64,000 nucleotides of DNA from Incurvaria masculella (lineage: Eukaryota > Arthropoda > Insecta > Lepidoptera > Incurvariidae), in contig OX335654.1 in NCBI GenBank assembly GCA_946894095.1, positions 16,687,687-16,751,686 of the forward strand, read 5' to 3'. Position 1 is the first letter of the stretch, and the number at the start of each line of letters is the position of its first letter. A program made the position numbers and the translations under genes. The notes beneath the pieces were generated by a model. It saw nothing but the letters and a program-made list of their open reading frames with translations, made no database searches and had not been told where the DNA came from. Positions 23,157 through 36,300 of this stretch are shown here, one piece after another.

Positions 23157-23849
23157 AAGAACAGAGAATTCTAGGAACCCAGCCAGCATAATGAGCGTGA
23201 ACCACTGGAGGTACCAATACAACTTTAAGCCTTGGTACATCCTTTCAGCGCGGTAATTACACATGGAAGAGTACTCAAATCCTGGAACTTGTTAAGTTTC
23301 TGCATGACTGCATCAAATATAACAATATTGTCTCACTTCGTCATAGTTCGTTCGGCAAACAAATTTATGCCGACCTCGCTCGAGTGCAAATAGAATATTA
23401 AGCATTTTTGTACACTCAACACGCATACACACATGCACCATCACGCCTAGACGGTTCCCCAGTAAGGGAAGACAAAATTGAGTAAATGGTATGAACACTT
23501 CCTTTATCATAACGGTCCTGACAAATGTTGATAAAAAAAAAAAATTTGCCATCCTTTGACTCAGTTTAGATTATTCACCTAAACAAAAACGTGGAGACGC
23601 TGGTTTTCAATCGATGTTCAAACTACGTGTGCATGGCGACAGTAATGTAATCTTCGGATATTTACAGGCCCACTTTAAATAACCTTTACCTAACACGACA
23701 CATGATGTCATAGCCCGTTCATTCTTCAAAAAATTTTATGTTCGTAAAATATTTCAATCGGCACTGACTATTCGTAGTCAGTGCTTACACGAGACAGTTT
23801 GTGTATAGCAATTATTATTGTCTGCTTCATACAATCCTAATTTCATTTT

Positions 23850-24257
23850 AACGGCTCCGTAGCCCAATGGCGCAATGCCTTGCCTCTGAGCGCACTTTGG
23901 TTCTAGATGGGTGAACGTTTTCAACCATTGATACTGGTCGTGGTCCAGATTCCATGTAAAAATGTAGGTCCGCTTCCTTACTTACTAGGTGGTAGGGTTA
24001 ATCCCGCCCAGGTTGGTACCATAGCATTGAATGAACAATGGTCAAAGTGGCAATGAAAATTGTCCGTGTTTTCCATCCAGTTCAACGTAGGCGAGCAATC
24101 TAAGGAAGGTTCTGGTATGGCACCTAGTTCCCATGTGGTGTTAGGCTAATATCTGACGGTCAGTTTGGTATTAGCCATCCATATCCAGTATTTTCAATAT
24201 TTTGTTACGGTCAGTTTGGTATTAGCCATCCATATCCAGTATTTTCAATATGTTGTT
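23850..24257 (+). mobile_element. SINE, 5S rRNA-like head, with tandemly duplicated tail
   Basis: The head is diverged (gtagcccaatggcgcaatgcc, then ctagatgggtgaacg) and aligns with the 5S-like head at 59942. The body is the shared SINE body. The last about 53 bases (ggtcagtttggtattagcc to the end) are duplicated in tandem at 24150-24256. Confidence 0.65.
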
Positions 24258-26854
24258 ACATTATTATTATTCAAAAATACTCATAAACAAAGATTGTTTT
24301 ATTTAGCTTTTAACATAATATATTTTTATTTGTTTGTAATGTATGTATCCCACATTCGAAATTTGAAGTATTGTTTTGTACTAATTTTATTTTTATTTTG
24401 TTTTATATGAAATTGTAATGTGTTTACAATGTTTCATGCCATTGTACAGAATGGATACATAAATAAATTAATAATAGTGGAAGTACGATTGTCAACATTA
24501 ACAATCTTCCTCGTTAAGTATTTTTCTTAAAAAAATCAGTTTCCAGAATATTATTATCATTCATACCTAACTTGTGGCGCCTGAAAGCGAACTTCTTACC
24601 ATTGTAACTCTCTTTTATCTTTTCACAACGATGAAAATGAAAATTTCCAAGCATGAAGGCATTATAAAACCACAATGTTGTTAATGCACAATGTGGATGC
24701 TTTTGGAGAACTTCCCTTAATTTGTCCAGGTTTTTACTTACCGTGAATACCGCTCCTAAATTAGCTCTTATCATATCACTTTATTACTAATTAATAAAGT
24801 ACTTAAGAGTATCGATCATGAGTTATTAAAATAACCTGCGTTAAAACGGTTAAGAAACGAATTTTAGATCGCTAAGAATTGTAATTAATTTAGTATTAAA
24901 GTTTTTTGAATTTGATTTCATTTTTTATTTGCAACCTTTCAACTGAATAACAGAGTTTGTAAAAAAAATTTCTCACCACCACTGCCCCAGACAATAACAA
25001 TTAAACATTACACAGGTAGGTAATAACGCATGGTTATAAAACAATTTGTTGATTGTAAGATAATAAAATGATGCATCCGTCAGTACATACATATGTCCCG
25101 CATATAAATACGTAATGTACTAATCTAAGCAGCTACAAGTGTGGCCAAGGTCATCATATTCACAAGTGCTTCTGAGCATTATCTGGCATCGTGGGAACTC
25201 ATAATGGTTGAGTGAGGTTATTAATTTTGTTTGAGCTCCAAGACAAGAACGGAGCTACATTTTTAAGATTCACCGAATACAGAAAAAGTCCAGCAGTTCC
25301 GGCAATTTACGTCACTGTGCGCATTTATTGGTGAGTGTCCACCAATGGTTGAAGCAAATGGCCCACTGTGGGGTCACATGGACACGCGGTGCTTTATATG
25401 TATGGCTGCCAAACATAGAATTTTCATTGGATTCCAAACTAGGAAATAAAATGTTTAAACATTTTTTCAGCACAGTAATCATATTGTGACAATTCTGTGA
25501 GCTATACTTAAGTATATATTAAATCAATCCAATTCACATAGTTGCGGGCAGGCGAAAATGGGTTCAATCAGGATTGCGGATATCTTTGAATAAATTAAGA
25601 ACTACCGAAGTACACTTAATTTTTTTTTTACTTAAGGTACCTAAACAGCAAGCACAATGGAATGTACAGAAAGTAATAGATTCCAAATGGAAACAAGAGT
25701 AACAATAGAAACAATGTTCTACTTGAATAGCAAATTTGTTTAAATATGATCTAAATGCACCTAAATTGAGACAGACGACTCTGCATATGACTGTAGGAGT
25801 TAAGGCTGATATATTAAAGTCCAGCGGGCTATTATAATCGCATTTTGAGTTCGAATACAATGGGCGAGAGGCCGTTTTGGTATTGCCGCAACTATCAAAT
25901 GTGCAAAGTTAGTGAGCACAAACACGAGCTCGAAATTGGGAGTAAAATAGCCCGGAACGCACCCTGCTCTGCCAAAATATGTAGTAAATATAAGATATCA
26001 GGCTGGTTTAGTGCCACTGGACATTATTTCATTTTGTGACAAATCGGAAAAGGTGAGGAAGAGAAAGCAGGAATATACATTGTTGGGAGTTACGATTACG
26101 TCTCCAACATTCCTATACCTGCTAAATATTAAGGCACAAATAGTTTTTACCTATATGAGTAAATACGATCCTGAAAATATTTGTTCCTAATAATTATATT
26201 GAGTGGCAGTGAAGTTTTATTTTGTATTCATGAGAAAATGGCTCACATTCAAGATACATATGTTAAATTAATTTCTTAGCCCATAAAACCAGTGCGGTCA
26301 TCAGACCACATGCACTGCTGCAAAAAAATATTGTTACATTCCTACGTAATTATTTTTATGAATGAATCAGTTGTCTAGGTAGTTAGCACATTAGAAATCG
26401 TTAATTAATTCTGTGATCTCATTAGAATGTGTATTCAAGGTAATGAAATGGGTTTAAGTGTCTGGAGAAAAACCCAATTAGATCTTTTTTAAACGCTTAG
26501 AGTCGTATTCAAAGTAAACCTGTCGCCCACTCTGAATACGGCTGTTAATTATTAGACCTGTAAAGAATAAACCCTGACTTACATCCATCTTACCACATGG
26601 TCCCATTTAGGCCTGTTTGAGCCCCTCGCTGCATGTAGTATATCCCTTGACCCCAGGCTAGGGTTGCCATATCTAACTGGGACTTTAGAAATAATTGTGA
26701 ACCCTTTGAACAAAGCATGTTTACAGTAAGAGGATTCAGTTCGGTCAAAACATACTTGCTCTTGGCACTATAATTCTTTTTGCATAGATTCTTCCGCCGA
26801 TAAATAGGGGAATCAGAGTCACGGTTTGCAACTAAAGTACAAATTTTGACTCAC
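24258..26854. other. AT-rich region downstream of the unidentified exon
   Basis: May be an intron of the gene whose first coding exon is at 26855. A donor-like gtaagt follows a short ATG frame on the minus strand near 24741-24774, but nothing confirms an exon. No repeats recognised. Confidence 0.45.
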
Positions 26855-27435
26855 CTGCTGAAAAAGCCCGACAGACCCTTCTTCTTGAACTTGGCGCCGT
26901 CGTCGCCGGGGCCCCGAACATCCTCTATCGCCTCCTCTTCATCGCGACTCGCGTACCCCCCCGAAAGCGAGTACTCGGACAAACTCGACACGGTACTGGA
27001 GAATGAACCACCATCCTTCCCGCGCTTGTGTCCCGTCCACAGCAGCGTACTCTTGGGTGAGTCGCTGGTGTCGCTTTTTTCGCAAGTCGAGATGGAGAAG
27101 TTACCTTCATCACTAAAGCTATCCTTTTTGGATAACTTGCGGCAGTCAGGTTTATCTTCAACGCCTTTCTTTGATAATGCGCTCAAATCGGTCGATTCCT
27201 GAGTTGCCTTTTTTGATATTGTTTCCGTTTCATCATTTTTAGACAATTTGCTGGAATCCACGGCATCTGCAGTGCCCTTTATCATTGAACATTGAGAATC
27301 CGGTTCTTGGGGGGCCTTTTTATCCACTTTAGGGCTAACGAAATGCAGTTGTTTGGTGATGGGGTTATAGGCGAGCTGCATCCTGTCCAGGGCTTCGCTC
27401 ATCTTCATGCCACCCTTCACGCATGGAGTAGTCAT
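26855..27435 (-). CDS. First coding exon of an unidentified gene
   Basis: ATG at 27435 in good context (cataATG), 193 codons plus two bases, ending FFS-AG|gtgagt at 26855, so the protein continues in an exon not found here. An acceptor (cccctgtcag) ends at 27454, implying a separate upstream leader exon. The encoded segment starts MTTPCVKGGMKMSEALDRMQ and QLAYNPITKQLHFV, possibly a small folded piece. It is followed by a long Ser/Lys/Asp/Glu-rich, probably disordered stretch, with an acidic DEEEAIED patch and a basic FKKKGLSGFFSR end. I do not recognise the family. The next exon should lie at lower coordinates on the minus strand, perhaps beyond the SDR cluster. GC content and the absence of repeats support a real exon. 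Confidence 0.7.
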
Positions 27436-27453
27436 TATGGGGCTTTAAAGGTT

Positions 27454-28315
27454 CTGACAGGGGTTATAAGATTTGTCAGAAACCGTGCGACGTTTCCAAA
27501 GGGTTGGTATGATTAGGTAAGCAGTCGAAGATCATCTCTTGATAGCGACTATTTGTTTGCAGAGCACCCGAGGCGTAGGTAAACATGATTAGCGTCGTTA
27601 GCGCGTCACGAGTCAGGGGTTTGTAGCGTGAAGGATAATGGCACAGCCGAGAGGACAGGAGCACAGCGATTAGAATAACTTTCGCAACGCAAAACTGCCA
27701 CCATCATTCACGGATGCAGTACGATTACTTTCTCTATGAGATAATAAAAACATAGCAGTTGAGTGGGGGCGCGGAACTGACTGAAATGGCGCTTGGTCGG
27801 CGTCCTGGCACATCACATCACATCACGCGGGGCTCGCGTGATAAAACATTGTTTATTCCGTAACACCCGCAGCACGCAGCACGCCCACTCTTGGGCTAGC
27901 TTGTTTTGTAATTGATTCGATTTGATTGACTTGACATTTGTGTTGGAGATGAAGCGAATTCGAAAGAGAAGTGGTTTGATCGGATTTCGTACAGTGCTTT
28001 TTACTAGATTCTCTTCATCACTCAGCAAATATCGCACCGAAACAAAGCGAGACATAACTAATAAACTCGGAACTGTCCCATAGCTAAATAACAAGTTATT
28101 TGTCGCGACGTTGGCACCATTGTCAAGTGGCGTGTTTCATTTTTAATTAATGTTTTACATAGGTAAGGTTAACCTTTTTAACCATAAAAATTAGTTCCTA
28201 CTTTCATGAAATCACAGATTACGAATCTGTGATGAAATAGTCAAACGCGTTTTGTTTACCTGCCCACCCACTCTATTTCAAATTCAATCCAGTTGCGTTT
28301 GAATTTACCCCACGT
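27454..28315. other. Upstream region of the unidentified gene
   Basis: Likely intron and promoter DNA of the minus-strand gene at 26855-27435. Contains (catca)n near 27810. No TATA box recognised. Confidence 0.4.
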
Positions 28316-28660
28316 TCCGAAATGCAGAAATCGCAGCGAAAGCGGAAACCACAGATAGTTATTTTAAATAGATGGTGGCGGGTTGTGGCGGGCGAGTGAA
28401 TTCGCGTGCTACCATTGGTCGGCTCAAGGTCATCTCTCCCGGAATGTTTGGAATGTGAAATTTTTGGAGACAGAAGTTTCGCTTGAAAATTCGTTCGAAA
28501 CAGTGAATAATACGTGTTTCGAATTCGAATTTATATCACTGCTCACAACCACAATATTATGGTATCAAACTGAAATGAATTTGAGCTGACATATCTGTCA
28601 TAGCTTAACCTAACTACCCCGAAAAGTCTCGAGTGTGGATATTCCAGGCCTAAAAATGTC
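28316..28660 (+). repeat. Dispersed repeat E, second copy
   Basis: Related to 15478-15690 in the same order of shared blocks (gttccgaaatgcag, atatcactgctcacaac, gagctgacatatctgtcata, taacctaactacc). Contains an extra about 100 bases. Confidence 0.5.
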
Positions 28661-29526
28661 AAACTACGGTAAGCGGCGATAGGCCTTAATAAATTCAGAA
28701 TACAACTAAAAACTATCCAATATCATGTTAGAAGATCGAAGTGAAGTTTGCAACATTTAGCGGCAAGTTAGTAGTTTGACAAGCAATGCTTTTCATCCAA
28801 ACTTGGTTGTTTCATATTTTACCATACAATAGAGAGTGATAGAAGATCGAACACATTTAGGGCATGGTTGACAAACCCATAACACAACGCATTTCGTAAA
28901 TAGAATGTTCTTCACATTTCCCGCGCTTTAGTTTCGTGTTGTTTGTCAGAGTTGATAATTTTATTTCGCTATAATTTCATTGTTACGAATGGTTTTCGGT
29001 TGGTTGGTGGTACAGTTGGAGCATTGTGCTGACAACTTAGTAATTAACTATAGACTTTTCATAAAATATCTCACATATAACTGAAATATGTGTGTGAAAT
29101 CATGTGAAATGCGAATATTGTGTTGTAAATATCCTTAATTAATAAAATGTCAATGCCTTATTATTTTCTTTTATTGATACCCTTGTAAATGTTGAGAGAA
29201 TTTCCCATATTTATGGAAAATTGTGGGATGGTTCACCTCTCTCATACAACGTGAGACAGATGCCTGACATTGCTGTAGAAGTCTGCCCTCGAGTCTGCCA
29301 TGGTTTGATTACTCCCCTACTCAAAAAAATATTATGATGTAAGTAAATGTATACTGGCCCATCAACCAGTATACATACAATTCGGGTAGAGCATATTACA
29401 TGATGTGCACTCCAGTCAACGCAAAGCTCGCGTACGAAATTTAGTCAGCTAAAAAAGTTTGAAGTCAAAAGTCAAAACGTCACATAGTTATGACTCTTTT
29501 TAAATGCAGTGTAAGAACACATTCCT

Positions 29527-29612
29527 CCAGGAATGTGGTGCATTGGGCTTATATCATAACGGTAGTTGTTTGGTATTCTGTTCCCATCCACATCAGCTTG
29601 CATTAAAAAAAA
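29527..29612 (+). mobile_element. SINE tail fragment
   Basis: Last about 85 bases of the SINE with an A-rich end. Confidence 0.5.
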
Positions 29613-30214
29613 CAAGAGCACTACAACTTATCATTCGTGTCCATGGTTGCTAACGATTTCCGTTTTCGTATGGACGATAAGCCATCGAACCATTGGTCTC
29701 ATGTTGCCAATTATATCTTAAACGATAACGTTTGATTTTGTGCGATTTTGGTGATCATTGCATTCATCTAAAATTCCTGGTATAGCTACGAGAATAGGCT
29801 TCCAGAGAGGGTGGTCTAGAGCAAAGTAGCTAGTCGAGTGACCAATGAATTTAGGCCCGACCTCGGTTGAAACCCCCTCTGCTGCCAACGGGACCCGGAT
29901 AAATTTGAAGCCATTGAAAGCTGAGTTAAACACCTTAATTGGAGTTTGCTGGGGCTTGAAAAGCAGAGTCTATACAAGGTACTAAAATAGATATTTTATT
30001 CTTTCAAGGATTAACCAACAAAACCATTCTGTGAAAGTTTTTCCATTTGAAATTCCATTTGAAGAAAACATTCAAATGGATGTTCACCCATCTGACAGCA
30101 CAAACTGACTTTTTTTTTAGTCTTTCTACTCGCAAATGGCAGCATTGCGAACAAGGTTTATTCCTTGTTTCTTAGCACTTCATGGGCAATGAAAAAAACA
30201 AGTATTAAAATATG

Positions 30215-30220
30215 TTTATT
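30215..30220 (-). terminator. Poly(A) signal of the sorting nexin gene
   Basis: AATAAA on the minus strand, 88 bases past the stop codon. Confidence 0.55.
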
Positions 30221-30307
30221 TACAATTAAATATGGACAAGCACAAAATTGTGTGAGTTTAACAAAAATATACAAATATTTTTAAATTTTTCCTAATGCCT
30301 TCGCCCC

Positions 30308-30391
30308 TCATCTACTCTTCAAGCTTGGAGAGTCTTCGATGAGTTCCGGAAACAGTTCAGCGATGCACAGGTCCAAAAGGTTGTACACCAA
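30308..30391 (-). CDS. snz: Sorting nexin terminal exon
   Basis: Acceptor gttttttcag. Encodes [20 protein letters not shown], then SPSLKSR and TGA. This is the classic end of the family. An intron of about 7 kb precedes it. Confidence 0.88.
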   Translation of the reverse strand: MVYNLLDLCIAELFPELIEDSPSLKSR

Positions 30392-33300
30392 CTGAAAAAA
30401 CAATACTACAATTAAACATACAATAGGGTACAGCATTGTCATCTTTAATCGAGCCCCCGCATCGCCTTAGTAGCTCAGTGGGTGACGCCTTGTGATTCGA
30501 TAAGCTTAGTGAAGCAACTCTGAGTGCGGTTCGGCTCCAGATGGGTGTCCATTTTCATTGTTGAGGCTGGCCATAGTTAGGATTCCACGTCAACCTGTAG
30601 GTCTCTTTCCTTACTTACTAGGTGGTAGGGTTAATCCCATCCTGGCATGGCACCATCCCATGTGATGTGTTAGGATATAATGACGCTCGGTCTGGTATTA
30701 GCTATACATGTCCAGTCACATTAAAAAAAAGGGGGCTATGTACAAATAATGTATTTGCCATCGAGAGATATAACAAGTTACGTCACCAACTGATTCATTG
30801 AACTCTATCCCTTCCCTATGGCATTCTGCCACTCTAGTCTCATGCACATTATTTTTCGACGACATTTTTTGTGTCTGACTTGGGTGAGTGCCTGCATGGT
30901 TTAGATTCACATGTGGGTCCGATAGATGGCGCTGCAATCGAGTTCTAAGATTTTTGATTGAATGTTAGTGCCGGACAACGTCTGTCGTGTCGCCAGATAT
31001 ATTTATGTACTGGCCAGTCACTATAAATAACTCATAGCTGAAACATCAAAGTTTCTTTGATCACAATTAGACATACTCTACGCGTAAATATACTGATGGA
31101 AAAGAAAGTTAAAATCGGCTTTGTCACCACGAAAAAGTGACTCGCAGTAGGCAATTGTTATGTCTTGTTTATTCTCGAGCGTGGAGGTGCAGTCTTTTGT
31201 TTTGTACGTATGAAATGTCGACATATTAACTAATTTGGATAAGAGTCCATTGCCAAGACTAATCGTCAATAAGTATTCATTAATCTTGTGCGCGCAGCGA
31301 GTAAGGACAAGAGGAGCGATCGAAATTCATTCGTATGGCGGCAGCGTAGTCATGATTAAGTGTAAAGGCACTGACTAAAGGTAGTTGGCTTAAGAGTTAG
31401 GGAAATGCAACATATTTTTTATTTCTTTTCCTATTATATATCCACAAGTTCAAACTATAATTGGATGTATTCAGTGAGGCCAGTGCCTTTGCTACTCCAT
31501 TTATATAACTTGGCCACTTTTCAGTCTCTTGACCAGTTTGGAAGTGTCTCACAGCTCAGCAGCAAGTGGTCTGGGTGAGAAGCCAGGCGATTTAAATGCT
31601 GTTTCTTGAATCGCTCAATTTCTCTAGCAACAGTTAGTGCGTTAAGATTTTCACGATTTCCCGAAATATACAGCTTTCGGCTAGCTTTAGACAAAATATA
31701 TAGCTACACACTACAGCTGAACGCCATATGACCATACTAGCTGCGGTACCCGGCTCCGCTCGGGTTAGTGTCGGCTAAATTATCTCATGGATAAAAAGTA
31801 GCCCACATGACTGGTCCAAAATAGGGTCAAACTGGTCCAGGACAATGTATCCATGTACCAAATTTAATCAAGATCGTTCGAGCCGAAATAGCATGATTTA
31901 ATGAGAAACATCCAATAATTCTCATTTAGAGCTTCGTTGACGTTTGGTGGCTATTTAAAAAAAAAACATTTGCCGCGAGAACCTTTCTGAACTTTCACTG
32001 CTACATTGCTTACCTAGTAAGTAACGTGTAACGTAGGTAAGTTTTGCGTGGACTCCAACCCACAGCCAGCCTCAACATCGAAAACAGTAACCCATCTCGA
32101 ACCTGACTGCTCCCAGAGATGCTATACATTGATAAAATACGCATATAAATCAGGTAAGTGGTTCGCATGTTATAAGACTTTAAGACTCACTACTTACCCT
32201 TCTGGTAATGAAGCGTTATATTATGTAATCTATAAGTTTTTAGTAGAATCAGGCTAGACGTAGATACAATGCACATCTAAATCGAGTAATTGTTTCTCAA
32301 GGATTTTATTCTGTTGGTCGCTCCTCCGGCGATTTAGCGTGATGCCAAGTAGTCCTAAAGTTGCAGGAAATACCAAGCCGTACTTCAGTAAAAGTAAGCG
32401 CTGCCGCCGCAAAGCCGAGCCGTGCATAGCATTGCAGTTTGTATGACAGCCCCATCTTAGCGTAAGCGGAACTGAATTCTATTTAGTCAATCCTAATTCC
32501 CGGGTAGTTAAATGTACATGTACTAAGTTTTACAAATCGCTAGTGCCTTGAAAATTCGCCAAACGGACACCAAACAGTCACGACGTCTGCCCTCCCCCCG
32601 CCGCCGCTCCCCGCCGCGCCCCCGGCTCCTCTCCCCCTAGTGTGAAGTATCGCTACCGGCATCGTTTTCGCAGCCCCGTAAAAGTTCTAAAGCCCATGGG
32701 CACATAAATTGTAGCCTATGTGTTATTCTGATGTATAAGCTATATTATTGTAAAGTTTCATTAGAATCCATTCAGTAGTTTTTACGTGAAAGAGTAACAA
32801 ACATCCATCCATCCATCCATCCATCCATCCATCCATCCATCCATTATTACAAACTTTCCCCTTTATATTATTTATTAGACTAGCTGAGGGACCCGGCTCC
32901 GCTCGGGTCAATATCATTTTGGTCTGATGTCGGGCTGAATTATTTCCATGGTATTTATAAGTCCTCATACAAACTTTGACCCATATTTCACCCTCTTGAG
33001 TTTAATTTTCACCACAAAAGGTAGTCTATCTCATTGTTCAAGGGCCATACTATCTCAATACCGAAATTCATAAAAGGTGGTTCAGCGGTTTAGTCGTGAA
33101 AACGCAACAGATAGAGTTACTTTCACATTTATAATATTAGTGTGGTTAGTATGGATAAATTGAATACAATTTGTTGTAAAATAATTTAAAAACATTAACG
33201 GGGTTAGGTTAACTGCAGATGGTCTGGTGCCGTTGGTGTGGGACTTCTAATGAATAATAATCGTCCGAGGTCGTGGTGTAGGGGCTAAAGAACATGCCTT

Positions 33301-36300
33301 TCATGCGAGAAGCGCGGGTTTAAATTCTCTTTTTTTCTTTCTCTTTCTGAGTTGAATAAGTGCATTCCGTTATGAATGTATTACATGGTTTGGAACTCAT
33401 GTAAAACGTAGATGCCCTTCCCCTACTAAGTGGTATGGTTACGCCGGCCCCGTATGTTAAGCGCGGCATATGGCGCACGCCAGGACCTCACTAAAAAGGC
33501 GCCCAACGGCGCCCATGGGCTTTTGGACTTTCATAGGGGCTGCGAAACCCATGCCGGCCGGCCAGGTGCTTCTTCACACCATGTTTGAAGGACCCCAGGT
33601 TGTACTTTGAGGGAATAACTTCGGCAGGGAGTCGATTCCATAGTTTACCGACCCTATAGATAAAAGATCTAGAGGATCGGTGGATTCTTATTTTGGGAAT
33701 GTCGACAGTGAATGGGTGCAAACCCTGCCTGTTCCGCGTTGGAGGATGGATGAAAGGGGATGGAGGGACAGCGTTGTGCAGCTCCGAAGAGCACTCTCCA
33801 TGGTAAAGACGATAGAATACAGCGAGAGACCTTACATCCCTTCGGAGTTGAAGGATCTTTGCGAAATTAAAATGCATGCCCCCAAAAGAAAGCCGTAGTG
33901 ACATTTTATAATTTTGATTTTCAGATGTTAATCGGGTTCTCGATGCCAGTCCACAACGAGGACAACATCCCCCTGATCTTCGCAGCCAACTTCCAATACC
34001 AGTACCTTCAAGTTCAGAACATTTCTACGGTATCTCAGTACTACCAGTACCTAGCGGTTTCGAGGTCGGAGCGAGCGCCAGATGTATTGGAGCGACAGAA
34101 CGAGAGATTGGTGTTCTACAGGGCCATTGAAAGGATTCTAACCAGGTTGGTTTCTAACATTCCTTAAGGCCCTGGTACTAGCCAAATCGCAAAGTTAGAC
34201 GAGGCACCCCAAGTTAACTAACTAAGCCCCGATTGCACGAAGAGACGGCCGAGTTAATCAATGTTCAAACACGTCACTTTTAGTGAACCGCACGAAGATC
34301 CTTTCATACAATCCATACAAAGAGACGTGCTTAATCATTCGTTGACGTTGATTTTGATTTTTTGTTCTTTCGTGCACTCGGCCCTAAGTCTGACGATTAG
34401 ATTCTGACGATTGTCATTCTTACAATATATGATTCCTTATCTAGGCATCAACCCATTTTCGTTAATGTATGTTTCCTTTTTCTATACAAAATACATTGCG
34501 GAAACGGTGTCCATTTCCGAACTTTTTTGACTAAATGTAGAAATCTAAAAACAAATGGAAATATTTGTTTATGCATATATGCTGTTTTTGGTTTTATCTA
34601 GAATTCATATTACTTTCAGATTTCTAATGTGAAAAATCGACGTTATTATTATTATTATTATTTCAATAAATGACGGAATCAAAAATATTGACAATCCATT
34701 ATCAGTCTGTAGTTCTATTTGGACTTGCTGAGGCGTTTCACTACATATAATTACACTAGCTGCGGTACCCGGCTCCGCTCGGGTTAGTGTCGGCTAAATT
34801 ATCTCATGGATAAAAAGTAGCCCACATGACTGGTCCAAAATAGGGTCAAACTGGTCCAGGACAATGTATCCATGTACCAAATTTAATCAAGATCGTTCGA
34901 GCCGAAATAGCATGATTTAATGAGAAACATCCAATAATTCCCATTTAGAGCTTCGTTGACGTTTGGTGGCTATTTAAAAAAAAAACATTTGCCGCGAGAA
35001 CCTTTCTGCACTTTCACTGCTACATTGCTTACCTAGTAAGTAACGTGTAACGTAGGTAAGTTTTGCGTGGACTCCAACCCACAGCCAGCCTCAACATCGA
35101 AAACAGTAACCCATCTCGAACCTGACTGCTCCCAGAGATGCTATACATTGATAAAATACGCATATAAATCAGGTAAGTGGTTCGCATGTTATAAGACTTT
35201 AAGACTCACTACTTACCCTTCTGGTAATGAAGCGTTATATTATGTAATCTATAAGTTTTTAGTAGAATCAGGCTAGACGTAGATACAATGCACATCTAAA
35301 TCGAGTAATTGGTTCTCAAGGATTTTATTCTGTTGGTCGCTCCTCCGGCGATTTAGCGTGATGCCAAGTAGTCCTAAAGTTGCAGGAAATACCAAGCCGT
35401 ACTTCAGTAAAAGTAAGCGCTGCCGCCGCAAAGCCGAGCCGTGCATAGCATTGCAGTTTGTATGACAGCCCCATCTTAGCGTAAGCGGAACTGAATTCTA
35501 TTTAGCCAATCCTAATTCCCGGGTAGTTAAATGTACATGTATGACCAACCTGACGAAGTTTCTTGTCGGCTCTTCTTCGCCAGAAGTAATCGAACCGACA
35601 GGAAAAAAAAAAAATGACGAATCCGAGTGTGTAATATACATCTAATGGAGGAAATAAAGAAACTGAAACTGAAACTGAAACTAAGTTTTACAAATCGCTA
35701 GTGCCTTGAAAATTCGCCAAACGGACACCAAACAGTCACGACGTCTGCCCTCCCCCCGCCGCCGCTCCCCGCCACCGCCCCCGGCTCCTCTCCCCCTAGT
35801 GTGAAGTATCGCTACCGGCATCGTTTTCGCAGCCCCGTGAAAGTTCTAAAGCCCATGGGCACATAAATTGTAGCCTATGTGTTATTCTGATGTATAAGCT
35901 ATATTATTGTAAAGTTTCATTAGAATCCATTCAGTAGTTTTTACGTGAAAGAGTAACAAACATCCATCCATCCATCCATCCATCCATCCATCCATCCATC
36001 CATCCATCCATTATTACAAACTTTCCCCTTTATATTATTTATTAGATATTAGATAGTGTTCAAATCAGGAGTTCGTTGTCTACGGAAAGCACAGAGTACA
36101 GTCAACCAAAGGTTAAAGGATACACTTCCGGTTAAACGTAAAAGTTTGAATCTATACTCAACACTATAATTGTTTCCAAAATTCAAAGTATTTCGACTGT
36201 TAATTTTTTCATTCAACCGGATGTGTATCCTAAACTCTTTGTTCGACTGTGCATTCCCATAAGCCAGTACAGATTTCTAAACTTGGAGTTTATCTCGTCT

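Noticed and set aside
24514..24774. 86-codon minus-strand frame with ATG and an internal gtaagt
   Set aside because: No recognisable family, AT-rich, and a donor-like site near its start would cut it. Kept only as a possible exon hint.
25845..26039. Small + strand frame with several Cys residues
   Set aside because: No signal peptide, no splice or promoter support, no known Cys pattern.
28600..28620. Telomere-like cctaacctaac in dispersed repeat E
   Set aside because: Only about two units, inside a dispersed repeat; no array.
29718..29950. Minus-strand frame reading FALDHPLWKPILVAIPGIL and neighbours
   Set aside because: Looks more protein-like than its surroundings and may be a relic, but I could not tie it to any family or to splice sites.
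32048..32257. 69-codon frame repeated identically at 35067-35276
   Set aside because: Lies inside the 1.1-kb repeat; identity follows from the repeat being young. No family features.
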